This document shows positions 54,762 through 63,963 of a DNA stretch of 64,000 nt, piece by piece. The stretch's first letter is position 1. Each line of letters starts with the position of its first letter. Below the pieces are notes generated by a model that saw only the letters and a program-made list of their open reading frames with translations, searched no databases and was not told the DNA's origin. Origin of the DNA: Martinezella rhizogenes. Its GTDB lineage: Bacteria > Pseudomonadota > Alphaproteobacteria > Rhizobiales > Rhizobiaceae. The stretch spans positions 186,001 through 250,000 of the forward strand of contig JAAMEZ010000021.1 of NCBI GenBank assembly GCA_013322215.1, in the 5' to 3' direction. A program made the translations under genes and the position numbers.

Positions 54762-56219
54762 ATGTTGGATTTGAAAGACAAGCAGCTTTTCCGCGAGAAG
54801 GGATTGATCGACGGGCTCTGGATCTCGGCGGCGTCCGGCGCGACGGTGGATGTTCACGACCCGGCCAGACAGGTCGCCATGGGCACCGTGCCCGATATGG
54901 GCTCCGCGGAGACGCGCGATGCGATCGTGGCCGCCGAGCGCGCGCAACGAAGCTGGAAGCGCAAGACCAATGCCGAGCGTGCCGCACTTCTCGAAGCCTG
55001 GCATGACCTCATGCTTGAGAATGTCGACGATCTCGCCCTTATTCTGACGAGGGAACAGGGCAAGCCGCTTGACGAAGCCCGAGGCGAAATCCGCTACGGA
55101 GCCTCCTTCGTGAAGTGGTTCGCCGAGGAAGCCCGCCGCATCAACGGTCACACGATCCCCTCTCCGACATCAGACCGGCGCATCATCGTGCTCAAGGAAC
55201 CGGTCGGTGTCTGCGGCATCATCACGCCCTGGAATTTTCCCAATGCGATGATCACCCGCAAGGTCGCGCCGGCTCTTGCCGCCGGCTGCACCGTTGTCAT
55301 CAAGCCCTCGGAATTTACCCCCTATTCCGCTCTCGCGCTCGGGGTACTGGCCGAACGCGCCGGCATCCCGGCCGGCGTCATCAATATCGTCACCGGCATG
55401 CCGGCCGAGATCGGCAACGAGATCATGCGCAACGAAGCCGTGCGCAAGATCTCCTTCACCGGCTCGACGAGGGTCGGCGCGCTCCTGATGCGCGGTGCTG
55501 CCGACAGCATCAAGCGGCTCAGCCTCGAACTCGGCGGCAACGCGCCCTTCATCGTCTTTGATGACGCCGATCTCGATCTCGCCGTTGAAGGCGCGCTTGC
55601 CTCCAAGTTCCGCAACGGCGGCCAGACCTGTGTCTGCGCCAACCGGCTCCTCGTGCAATCGGACGTCTACGACGCCTTCGCAGCAAAGCTAAAGGCAAAG
55701 GTCGATGCCATGAAGGTCGGCCCAGGCACCGAGGCCGGCGTTTCGATCGGCCCGATGATCAACCAGGCGGCGATCGAAAAGATCGACCGGCATGTCCGCG
55801 ACGCCCTGGCGAAGGGTGCGACGATCATAACCGCCGCCCGGCAGCTGCCCGATGGCGTGCAATATACGGCGCCGATCGTCTTGACCGGCGCGACGACCGA
55901 CATGGAGCTTGCCGGCGAGGAAACCTTCGGGCCGGTGGCGCCGCTTTTCCGCTTCGAGACCGAAGACGAGGCGATCGCGATCGCCAACGGCACGCCCTTT
56001 GGATTGGCCTCCTATTTCTATACTGACAATCTCAAGCGCGCCTGGCGCGTCGGCGAGGCCCTGGAATTCGGCATGGTCGGGCTCAATACCGGCTCCGTTT
56101 CCATGGAAGTCGCACCCTTCGGCGGCGTCAAGCAATCCGGCATCGGCCGCGAGGGCGCGCAGGCCGGTATCGAGGAATATCTTGAGATGAAGAGCTTTCA
56201 CATGGGCGGGCTTACCTAA
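54762..56219 (+). CDS. Succinate-semialdehyde-type aldehyde dehydrogenase (2)
   Basis: A 485-residue ALDH with the active Cys near 290 in GGQTCVCANR and the base Glu in LELGGNAP. The ITRKVAPALAAGCTVVIKPS segment is typical of GabD-like enzymes. ATG 54762 follows GAGGG. It may complete oxidation to succinate in the pathway. It differs clearly from the first ALDH and is not a duplicate. Confidence 0.87.
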   Translation: MLDLKDKQLFREKGLIDGLWISAASGATVDVHDPARQVAMGTVPDMGSAETRDAIVAAERAQRSWKRKTNAERAALLEAWHDLMLENVDDLALILTREQGKPLDEARGEIRYGASFVKWFAEEARRINGHTIPSPTSDRRIIVLKEPVGVCGIITPWNFPNAMITRKVAPALAAGCTVVIKPSEFTPYSALALGVLAERAGIPAGVINIVTGMPAEIGNEIMRNEAVRKISFTGSTRVGALLMRGAADSIKRLSLELGGNAPFIVFDDADLDLAVEGALASKFRNGGQTCVCANRLLVQSDVYDAFAAKLKAKVDAMKVGPGTEAGVSIGPMINQAAIEKIDRHVRDALAKGATIITAARQLPDGVQYTAPIVLTGATTDMELAGEETFGPVAPLFRFETEDEAIAIANGTPFGLASYFYTDNLKRAWRVGEALEFGMVGLNTGSVSMEVAPFGGVKQSGIGREGAQAGIEEYLEMKSFHMGGLT

Positions 56220-56377
56220 ATATGCCAGCTCTGGCTCATCATCTTCATGAGGCCATTTCGATCCTCCGCAAGGAATTGTAATTGCGGCACACCAAAAGTG
56301 GTGCATAGATCATGACCGAGCAGCGGCCGGCGAAATCCGCCAGCGGACGTCGGGCGCCATCGGAATATGGAGACGAC

Positions 56378-56725
56378 ATGATCATTCGTTTTTGGCGAGC
56401 CGTGGCAGGTTCTGACGAAGTGCTGACCGCCTATGCGACGCACCTCGAAACAACGACTTTCGTTGAAATGGCGCAACTGCCCGGCCACCTTGGCGCAACC
56501 CTCGCCCGCAAGGTGCGAGGCGAAAACAATGAATTGGTGGTCATGAGCTTTTGGACGGACATGGCCTCCGCCGGCCATTTCGGCAAAGGCGATTTTGACG
56601 ATGCGGTGGTGAAGCCGAGCACGCAGAAACTGTTGCGCTCCTTCGATCTGAAGGTCGAATATTTCGAGACTGTAGTTTCGACCGGGCTGGTCGCCGGTCA
56701 GGATCGTCCGCTTCAAGACGTCTAG
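56378..56725 (+). CDS. Antibiotic-biosynthesis-monooxygenase-like (ABM) protein
   Basis: A 115-residue ferredoxin-like fold protein starting MIIRFWRAVAGSDEVLTAYA and containing MSFWTDMASAGHF. ABM proteins include monooxygenases without cofactor and simple binding proteins. The stop codon is supplied by the first bases of a 72-base repeat. The start has GGAGAC upstream. Confidence 0.7.
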   Translation: MIIRFWRAVAGSDEVLTAYATHLETTTFVEMAQLPGHLGATLARKVRGENNELVVMSFWTDMASAGHFGKGDFDDAVVKPSTQKLLRSFDLKVEYFETVVSTGLVAGQDRPLQDV

Positions 56726-56793
56726 AGCAATTCCAGGAAAAGTGCGTGAGCCGCTTTCCGTCCGGAATCGCGTGGAAAACTGAATCGCTCTAG
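56722..56793. repeat. Palindromic Rhizobium-type intergenic repeat
   Basis: Terminal CTAGAGC and GCTCTAG inverted repeats bound a 72-base element with an inner ATTCC...GGAAT pair, and CCAGGAAAAG/CTTTCCG sequences familiar from rhizobial repeats. It lies between convergent genes and supplies the upstream gene's stop codon. Confidence 0.6.
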
Positions 56794-56823
56794 CACAGGC
56801 ACATCAGAGCCTGATGGTCGTCA

Positions 56824-58098
56824 TCACCCTAACCTGTCCAGCATCTTGTAATAGAGACCTACCAGCGGCAGGAACCATGGCTTGCCGAAATGGCCGGGTA
56901 CAGCAGGCCAGTCGACGTCCTTCATGGGATTGCGATCTTCGCGGCCGAGCATGGCGTCAGCCATGATCATGCCGAGGTGCGTCGACAGTTGCGCGCCATG
57001 ACCGGAATAGCCCATCGCATACCAGCTTCCATCGTGATAGCCGGCGCGCGGATAGCGATCCTTGGTCATGTCGACGAGACCGCCCCAGCAATAATCGATA
57101 TCGACGCCGGCGAGTTGGGGGAATATCTCGGTCAGGCCCGCCTGGAGGATTGCGCCGCTCTTGGCGTCGGAGCGATGATCGGAGGTAGCGGAAAATCGTG
57201 CCCGCCCGCCGAACAACAACCGGTTGTCGGGCGACAGGCGGAAATAATTGCCGATGTTCATCGAGGTGACACAGGTGCGATTTCCCGGCATGACCGACGC
57301 GATCTCATCCGCCGTCAGCGGCCGGGTTGCGATCAGGAAGCTGCCGACCGAGATGATCCGCCGGCGGAAATAGCCGAAATTCGGGGTCGTGTAGGCGCCG
57401 GTCGCCACCAGCACATTGTCGGCCGTGATCTCGCCGCGCGGTGTCACCAACCGATGCCGGCCATTCTCCTGGATCCTGCTCGTCACAGGCGCTGCCTCAT
57501 GGATGACAGCACCATGGCGCACGGCAGCATCCGCAAGGCCGACCGCATAGCGGCCCATATGCATCATCGCGCTTTTCTTGAAAAGCATGGCTCCATGGAA
57601 GGGCGAGCCGATTTCCTGTTTGAGATCGTCCGGCGTAAGCAGTGCCGTATCCGCATCGACTTCGGCATGAACAGCTTCGAAATTACTGGCGATCGATGCG
57701 AAATGCTGTGGCTTCGATGCCAGTTTCAATTTTCCGGCTCGCCGGAAGTTGCAGTCGATCCCCTCCTCGGCGACAAGCGCCTCGATCGTATCGATGGAAG
57801 CGTCGAGCGCCTTATAGAGTGCGATCGCCCTGTCCTTGCCGAGTTCGGCCTTGGCGGCCGGATAGCTATGGGCAAGGCCGTTGTTCAGATGGCCGCCATT
57901 GCGGCCCGAGGCGCCCCAGCCGACGCGCTCGGCTTCAAGCACCACGACCCTCGCGCCAGCCTTGGCCAGTTGCCGGGCCGCGGACAGTCCGGTGAAACCG
58001 GCTCCTATGACACAGGCGTCGTATCGCCCTTCGACCGGACCTTGCCGGCCTCCGGCAAAGATCGGCGCCGTATCGTGCCAATAGGAGACGAATTTCAT
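56824..58098 (-). CDS. FAD-dependent amino-acid/gamma-glutamylputrescine-oxidase-like enzyme
   Basis: A 424-residue DAO-family flavoenzyme. The FAD fold GAGFTGLSAARQLAKAGARV is near 33, and it continues VGWGASGRNGGHLN as in PuuB and related oxidases. The late YAMGYSGHGAQLSTHLG motif is typical too. It oxidises an amine or amino acid to an imine/aldehyde with oxygen. It is on the minus strand, 15 bases before a HAD gene in the same orientation. Confidence 0.85.
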   Translation of the reverse strand: MKFVSYWHDTAPIFAGGRQGPVEGRYDACVIGAGFTGLSAARQLAKAGARVVVLEAERVGWGASGRNGGHLNNGLAHSYPAAKAELGKDRAIALYKALDASIDTIEALVAEEGIDCNFRRAGKLKLASKPQHFASIASNFEAVHAEVDADTALLTPDDLKQEIGSPFHGAMLFKKSAMMHMGRYAVGLADAAVRHGAVIHEAAPVTSRIQENGRHRLVTPRGEITADNVLVATGAYTTPNFGYFRRRIISVGSFLIATRPLTADEIASVMPGNRTCVTSMNIGNYFRLSPDNRLLFGGRARFSATSDHRSDAKSGAILQAGLTEIFPQLAGVDIDYCWGGLVDMTKDRYPRAGYHDGSWYAMGYSGHGAQLSTHLGMIMADAMLGREDRNPMKDVDWPAVPGHFGKPWFLPLVGLYYKMLDRLG

Positions 58099-58113
58099 GA
58101 GACTACCCTTCCC

Positions 58114-58782
58114 TTATAGCCCGACGACGCCGGCCAGGCCGGATATGTCTGCGATCTCGACATAGCCATAATAGGGATTTGCAGGTTCATGGCCGCGATT
58201 GACCCAGACCTTGTTCTTGATGCCGAGATCATGCGCCGACATCAGGTCGTAGCGGAATGAGGACGAGCAATGCAGGATGTCCTCCGGTCCGCAACCCAGC
58301 ATGTCGAACATATATTCAAAGGCCTTGAAGCGCGGCTTGTAGGCATTGGCCTGTTCTGCCGTATAGACGGCATGGAAAGGTGCGCCGAGCTTGTCGACAT
58401 TCGACATGATCTGGCTGTTCATCGCGTTGGAGAGGATCACCAGCGGGATCTCCTTGGCAACTTTCGCCAGTCCGGCCGGCACATCGGGATGCGGCCCCCA
58501 GCTGGGTACACGCTCATAGATCGCCTTGGCGTCTTCCGCCCGAAACTTGACTCCATTTGCGCGGCAAGTCCGCTCGACGGCGTTGTGAACGACATCGGCA
58601 TAGGGTTTCCAGTCGCCGAGAATCTCGTCCAGCCGATAGGCGGCGAAGTTCTTTGTAAACTGCTGCATCTTCGCTTCATCAAGCCCGGAGCCATAAATGT
58701 CGCGCGCCGCTTCGGCCATCTCGAAATTGATGAGCGTGCCATAGCAATCGAAGGTGATGTATTTCGGCCGGAAAGGCGCCAT
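58114..58782 (-). CDS. HAD haloacid-dehalogenase-like protein (copy 1)
   Basis: A 222-residue type II HAD protein. The nucleophile Asp is at FDCYGTLINF, the Ser/Thr motif at LSNAMNSQ and the later Lys and acidic residues are in place. Such proteins are 2-haloacid dehalogenases or small-molecule phosphatases. ATG 58782 is chosen because the longer frame has no family likeness. It pairs with the flavin oxidase gene. Confidence 0.82.
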   Translation of the reverse strand: MAPFRPKYITFDCYGTLINFEMAEAARDIYGSGLDEAKMQQFTKNFAAYRLDEILGDWKPYADVVHNAVERTCRANGVKFRAEDAKAIYERVPSWGPHPDVPAGLAKVAKEIPLVILSNAMNSQIMSNVDKLGAPFHAVYTAEQANAYKPRFKAFEYMFDMLGCGPEDILHCSSSFRYDLMSAHDLGIKNKVWVNRGHEPANPYYGYVEIADISGLAGVVGL

Positions 58783-59103
58783 GTCCGTTCGTCCTCTGTC
58801 TAAAGGGCATCTGCGTTCTCTACTGAAACGATCATAGGCTGAAGTCTTGCGACGGACATGATCGAATTGGCGTCTCCGCAAAGCATATTGTTTCGTATGC
58901 GCGGCATGCTTTGGCAGACTGTTGCAGCAGACACGCATCGCTATGCTGTTTTGGGACCGTTGGAGAGCCGTCGAAACAGGATCAACAGCATAAGATGCGG
59001 CCAATCGCATTCGCTACGGCGAAAGATATCACGACAAACCGCGCCTTCAGATAATCTGCCGTGCGGGGATCGCCGAGACTTGGGGGCAAGGAAAGGATGC
59101 CCC

Positions 59104-59943
59104 ATGCGAACCGACAGCATAGATTTGGTCAGCTTCACACCGGAGCATATAGACGGTGCACTCGCCCTCTCGCGCCAAGCCAAATGGCCTCACCGCGCCG
59201 AAGACTGGAATCTGGTCTTGCGCTTGAGCCATGGCGTAGCAGCCATGGACGAGACGGGTCATGTTGTGGGTACCATCCTGATGACCCCCTACGGGGAAGA
59301 TTGCGCGACAATCAATATGGTGATCGTAGACGAGAACCTGCGCGGCCGCGGGCTTGGCCGCAAGCTCATGGACGCGGCAATGGCGCTTGCCGGCGATCGG
59401 TCTCTAAGGCTCATCGCAACCACGGACGGACTGCCGCTCTATCGCAAGCTCGGCTTTGTCGCCGAGGGCGAGATCTTCCAGCACCAGGGGCATCTTGCCG
59501 ATCTCGTTCCGGGAGGGGATGTCGAGGCTGCGACCGCCGATGACTTTTCCGCGATCAAAACGCTCGACCGCGCAGCCTTCGGTGCCGACCGCAGCTCATT
59601 GATCGACGCCCTTGCGAACATCGCGCAAGTCGCTGTCGTCCGGCGTAATGGCCGCGTCGAAGCCTATGGCGCTCTGCGCGCCTTCGGGCGCGGCGAGGTG
59701 ATCGGGCCTGTAGTCGCGGCGAATGCCGAGGATGCGAAGTCTGTGATAACGGCGCTCGCCCTTCGCAAGTCGAGCACCTTCCTGCGAGTCGATACGAACG
59801 AAGGCTCGGGGCTGACCGGCTGGCTGGCAGAAATCGGCCTCAGCCATGTGGGTGGTGGCATTGCGATGCGACGGCCGACTGGCAATGCGGTGGCCAGTCA
59901 GGACGCAAGAATATTTGCATTGGCCAATCAGGCCCTCGGATAA
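59104..59943 (+). CDS. Two-domain GNAT acetyltransferase (copy 2)
   Basis: A 279-residue paralogue of the GNAT at 48530-49426. It shares the exact WPHRAEDW motif and the same two-domain length. The acetyl-CoA loop reads VDENLRGRGLGRKLMDAA. It begins a plus-strand operon, 13 bases before the aminotransferase. Two such copies in one locus suggest acetylation of two related intermediates. Confidence 0.8.
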   Translation: MRTDSIDLVSFTPEHIDGALALSRQAKWPHRAEDWNLVLRLSHGVAAMDETGHVVGTILMTPYGEDCATINMVIVDENLRGRGLGRKLMDAAMALAGDRSLRLIATTDGLPLYRKLGFVAEGEIFQHQGHLADLVPGGDVEAATADDFSAIKTLDRAAFGADRSSLIDALANIAQVAVVRRNGRVEAYGALRAFGRGEVIGPVVAANAEDAKSVITALALRKSSTFLRVDTNEGSGLTGWLAEIGLSHVGGGIAMRRPTGNAVASQDARIFALANQALG

Positions 59944-59956
59944 TCTGGAGATCATC

Positions 59957-61330
59957 ATGCTCGCCAACTCCCTTATCGAACTCGATCGCGCGCACCTCAT
60001 CCATCCGGTCTCATCCTATCGCGGCCATGAAAAGCTGGGCGTGCGGGTGCTACGATCCGCAAAGGGCGCGACCGTCACCGATGCATCCGGCCACCAGCTC
60101 GTCGATGGATTTGCCGGGCTCTGGTGCGTGAATGCCGGCTACGGGCATGAGAGCATCGTCGAGGCGGCGGCCCGCCAGATGCGTGAACTCCCTTATGCGA
60201 CCGGCTATTTCGATCTCGGCTGCGAGGCGGCCATTCGCCTCGCAGCCGAACTCGCCGACCGGGCGCCCGGCGACCTCAATCATGTCTTCTTCACGCTCGG
60301 CGGATCGGATGCGGTCGACAGCACGGTGCGTTTCGTGCGCTACTACTGGCATGCGAAGGGCAAGCCGGAGCGCGATCAGTTCATCTCGATCGAGCAAGGC
60401 TATCATGGCTCCTCGACGGTCGGAGCCGGTTTGACGGCGCTGCCGGGATTTCACGCCGGCTTCGGCGTCCCCTTCGATTGGCAGCACAAGATCCCCTCGC
60501 CCTATCCTTACCGCAATCCGGTCGGCGAAGAGGCGGACGCCATCATTGCCGCGTCGATCGCAGACATCAAATCAAAGATCGAGGCGATCGGCGCCGAGCG
60601 CGTGGCGGCATTTTATGCCGAACCGATCCAGGGATCAGGCGGTGTCATCGTGCCGCCGAAAGGCTGGATGAAGGCGATCCGCGATCTCTGCAGCCAGTAT
60701 GACATTCTTTTCATCGTCGATGAGGTCATCACCGGCTTCGGCAGAACCGGTCCGTTGTTTGCCTGTTCGTACGACGAAGTCGTTCCCGACTTCATGACGA
60801 CGGCCAAGGGCCTGACCTCCGGCTACGTGCCGATGGGCGCGGTCTTCATGTCAGATCGTGTTTATGATGTCATCGCTGACAGTGCCGGAAATGCCGCCAT
60901 CGGCCATGGCTACACCTATTCGGCCCATCCCGTCAGCGCCGCCGTCGGGCTCGAGGTGCTGAAGCTCTACGAGGGCGGCCTTCTGGAAAACGGCATCAAG
61001 GCAGGCGCGCGCCTGATGGCGGGGCTGGAAAGCCTGCGTGACCATCCGCTGGTCGGCGATGTCCGCGGCCGCGGGATGCTGGCGGCCGTCGAGCTCGTCG
61101 TCGACAAGGTCAAGAAGACACCGTTACCAAGTGCTGCCGCGCCGGCTCGCAGGATTTTCGATCGCGCCTGGGATAATGGCCTCGTCATCCGCGCATTCGC
61201 CCATGGCGTGCTTGGATACGCGCCACCACTTTGCTGCACGGACGGTGATATCGACGCGATCCTGGAGCGCACACGTAAGACACTCGACCAGACTTTGGAT
61301 GATCCGGACGTTCGGGATGCCATGCGTTGA
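59957..61330 (+). CDS. Class III PLP aminotransferase
   Basis: A 457-residue enzyme of the omega-amino-acid or diamine class. Landmarks are the FTLGGSDAVDSTVRF region, the DEVITGFGRTG motif with the PLP Asp, and the Schiff-base Lys in TTAKGLTSGYVPMGA near 284. It should transfer a terminal amino group from a substrate such as a diamine or beta-amino acid to pyruvate. Start ATG 59957 has GGAG upstream. Confidence 0.88.
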   Translation: MLANSLIELDRAHLIHPVSSYRGHEKLGVRVLRSAKGATVTDASGHQLVDGFAGLWCVNAGYGHESIVEAAARQMRELPYATGYFDLGCEAAIRLAAELADRAPGDLNHVFFTLGGSDAVDSTVRFVRYYWHAKGKPERDQFISIEQGYHGSSTVGAGLTALPGFHAGFGVPFDWQHKIPSPYPYRNPVGEEADAIIAASIADIKSKIEAIGAERVAAFYAEPIQGSGGVIVPPKGWMKAIRDLCSQYDILFIVDEVITGFGRTGPLFACSYDEVVPDFMTTAKGLTSGYVPMGAVFMSDRVYDVIADSAGNAAIGHGYTYSAHPVSAAVGLEVLKLYEGGLLENGIKAGARLMAGLESLRDHPLVGDVRGRGMLAAVELVVDKVKKTPLPSAAAPARRIFDRAWDNGLVIRAFAHGVLGYAPPLCCTDGDIDAILERTRKTLDQTLDDPDVRDAMR

Positions 61331-61565
61331 AGCGGCGTAGGCCGTTCTTCGTTGGTGAAATGTCGGACGGAGCCGGAAATTCGGAATTTTGTGCCGCGGC
61401 ACACCATCGATTCGGCGACTCCGCCGCTCAGGAACTGCCAAACTGCTTCCTAGAACGGCTGAAAACCGGCTTTTCCGGGCCTTGGCAGGAAGATTTCCGC
61501 CCCTTGGGCCAGAATTTTATGCTGCAAGCGGCTTGTCCGCGGCAGATCATGAAGGAGAGCATGAC

Positions 61566-62288
61566 TTGGCCAAAGATTTTCAGGACTTCAAATATCTCAC
61601 TTTCGACGTCGTCGGCACGCTCATTGATTTCGAAGGCGGCATAAAGACCTGCCTCACCGAGATTGCGACGGAAGTCGGCACCTCCATCGACGGCGAGGAA
61701 GCATTGAGGCTCTACCGCCAGGCGCGCTACAGCGAGGATGCGGATCTCTTTCCGGACGATCTCTCACGCGTCTACATGGTCATTGCACCCGCACTCGGCC
61801 TGCCGGCTGAAGATCACTATGCACAGCGGCTGCGCGATTCCGTGGCCAACTGGAACGCGTTCGACGACAGCGCGGCAGCACTTGCCGAGCTCAAGAAAAC
61901 ACATCGCCTCGTCGCAATGACAAATGCTCGCCGCTGGGCGCTCGATCATTTTGAAAAGAAGCTGGGCTCGCCGTTCTTTGCGACCTTTACCGCCGACGAT
62001 ACCGGCACGGAAAAGCCAGATCCCGCCTTCTTCGAACAGGTATTCGAATTCGTCACCGGCAAAGGGGCAAGCAAGAACGATATCCTGCATGTCGCCCAGA
62101 GCCAGTATCACGATATCGGCATTTCGCGAAAACTTGGTCTCACCAATTGCTGGATCGAGCGCCGTCATGCGCAGAACGGCTATGGCGGGACGATAGAGCC
62201 CGAAAACTTCACTCAACCCGACTACCACTTCACGTCGATGGCGGCCTTTGCCTCGGCGGTCAAGGAAAGGCTGACCGAAAGACAATGA
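61566..62288 (+). CDS. HAD haloacid-dehalogenase-like protein (copy 2)
   Basis: A 240-residue type II HAD protein, paralogous to 58114-58782 but divergent. The nucleophile motif is FDVVGTLIDF, the Thr motif is AMTNARRW and the acidic motif includes HDIGISRKLGLTNCW. A TTG start at 61566 with AAGGAG eight bases upstream is used. It lies between the aminotransferase and a second substrate-binding protein. Confidence 0.78.
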   Translation: MAKDFQDFKYLTFDVVGTLIDFEGGIKTCLTEIATEVGTSIDGEEALRLYRQARYSEDADLFPDDLSRVYMVIAPALGLPAEDHYAQRLRDSVANWNAFDDSAAALAELKKTHRLVAMTNARRWALDHFEKKLGSPFFATFTADDTGTEKPDPAFFEQVFEFVTGKGASKNDILHVAQSQYHDIGISRKLGLTNCWIERRHAQNGYGGTIEPENFTQPDYHFTSMAAFASAVKERLTERQ

Positions 62289-62352
62289 CCCAACCCGGGA
62301 GAGCTCGCGAACAAGACGAGCATCCCATCAATCAACAGAAAAGGGGAATGAG

Positions 62353-63963
62353 ATGACTGACAGAATTACAAACTGGACCACCGCCGACGACGCAATGGTT
62401 GAGAACGCCATCCGGCGCGGAGCAACGCGGCGCGATCTTCTGAAACTGATGCTGGCGGGAGGCGTCGCGGTATCATCAGCAGGCATCATTCTCGGCCGCG
62501 CCACGCAGGCCGTTGCAGCCACGCCGGTCTCGGGCGGCGCGTTCAAGGGGGCCGGCTGGTCGTCGTCCACCGCCGACACGCTGGACCCCGCCAAGGCTTC
62601 CCTGTCGACAGACTATGTGCGCTGCTGCTCGCTCTACAATCGCCTGACCTTCATCGACAAGGCCGGCGTAACGCAAATGGAGCTTGCCGAGAGCATCGAA
62701 AGCAAGGACGCCAAGACCTGGACGATCAAGCTGCGCAAGGGCGTGACGTTCCATGACGGCAAGGAACTGACGGCCGACGACGTCGTCTTCTCGCTGAAGC
62801 GCCATCTCGACCCGGGCGTCGGTTCGAAAGTTGCCAAGATCGCCGCCCAGATGACCGGCTTCAAGGCGGTCGACAAGTCGACCGTCGAAATTACGCTTGC
62901 CGACCCGAATGCCGACCTGCCGACCATTCTGGCGCTCCATCACTTCATGATCGTTGCCAACGGCACGACGGACTTTTCGAAAGGCAACGGCACCGGCGCC
63001 TTCGTTCTCGAAACCTTCGATCCGGGCAATCGCTCGGTCGTCGTCAAGAACAAGAACTACTGGAAGTCTGGCCAACCCTATCTCGACTCCTTCGAGTTCT
63101 TCGCCATCAGCGACGACAATGCCCGTGTGAATGCCCTGCTCTCGGGCGACATTCATCTTGCCGCCGCGATCAATCCGCGCGCCGTGAAACTGGTCGATGG
63201 CCAGTCTGGCTTTGCCCTGTCGAAAACGACAAGCGGCAATTACACCAATCTCAACATGCGCCTCGACATGACGCCGGGGAACAAGAAAGACTTCGTCGAC
63301 GGGATGAAGTCTCTGGTCAATCGCGAGCAGATCGTCAAATCGGCATTGCGCGGCTTTGGGGAAGTGGCCAACGATCAGCCCGTCTCTCCGGCCAGCATCT
63401 ATCACAACAATGATTTGAAGCCGAAAGCCTTCGATCCGGACAAGGCCAAGTTCCACTTCCAGAAGGCGGGCGTGCTCGGCCAGTCCATTCCGGTGATCGC
63501 GTCCGATGCAGCGGGTTCGTCGATCGATATGGCGATGATCATTCAGGCGGCCGGCGCGAATATCGGCATGAAGCTCGATGTCCAGCGCGTTCCGTCCGAC
63601 GGCTACTGGGATAATTACTGGCTGAAGGCGCCGATCCATTTCGGCAACATCAATCCGCGCCCGACGCCCGACATCCTGTTCTCGCTCCTCTACGCTTCGA
63701 ATGCCCCATGGAACGAGAGCCAGTACAAGTCGGAGAAATTCGACAAGATGCTGATCGAAGCCCGCGGCTTGCTCGATCAGACCAAGCGCAAGCAGATCTA
63801 CGACGAAATGCAGGTGATGATCGCCGACGAGGCAGGCACCATCATCCCTGCCTATATCTCGAATGTGGATGCCATTTCGAGCAAGGTACACGGATTGGAA
63901 GCCAATCCGCTCGGTGGCATGATGGGTTACGCGATGGCGGAGTATCTCTGGCTCCAGGCCTGA
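62353..63963 (+). CDS. ABC substrate-binding protein (SBP_bac_5), second locus
   Basis: A 536-residue binding protein with a Tat leader (RRDLLK at 26-31) and a typical family 5 body (WTIKLRKGVTFHDGKELTADDV). It differs from the SBP at 40334 and has no permease in the window; the transporter genes presumably lie to the right. It most likely takes up a related substrate for the same pathway. Confidence 0.88.
   Translation: MTDRITNWTTADDAMVENAIRRGATRRDLLKLMLAGGVAVSSAGIILGRATQAVAATPVSGGAFKGAGWSSSTADTLDPAKASLSTDYVRCCSLYNRLTFIDKAGVTQMELAESIESKDAKTWTIKLRKGVTFHDGKELTADDVVFSLKRHLDPGVGSKVAKIAAQMTGFKAVDKSTVEITLADPNADLPTILALHHFMIVANGTTDFSKGNGTGAFVLETFDPGNRSVVVKNKNYWKSGQPYLDSFEFFAISDDNARVNALLSGDIHLAAAINPRAVKLVDGQSGFALSKTTSGNYTNLNMRLDMTPGNKKDFVDGMKSLVNREQIVKSALRGFGEVANDQPVSPASIYHNNDLKPKAFDPDKAKFHFQKAGVLGQSIPVIASDAAGSSIDMAMIIQAAGANIGMKLDVQRVPSDGYWDNYWLKAPIHFGNINPRPTPDILFSLLYASNAPWNESQYKSEKFDKMLIEARGLLDQTKRKQIYDEMQVMIADEAGTIIPAYISNVDAISSKVHGLEANPLGGMMGYAMAEYLWLQA

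Noticed and set aside
53835..55151. 438-residue minus-strand frame
   Set aside because: Antisense to the tartrate-type dehydrogenase and aldehyde dehydrogenase genes, with no domain.
56890..58119. 409-residue plus-strand frame
   Set aside because: Antisense to the flavin oxidase, which has a complete FAD fold.
62476..63891. 471-residue minus-strand frame
   Set aside because: Antisense to the Tat-exported binding protein.
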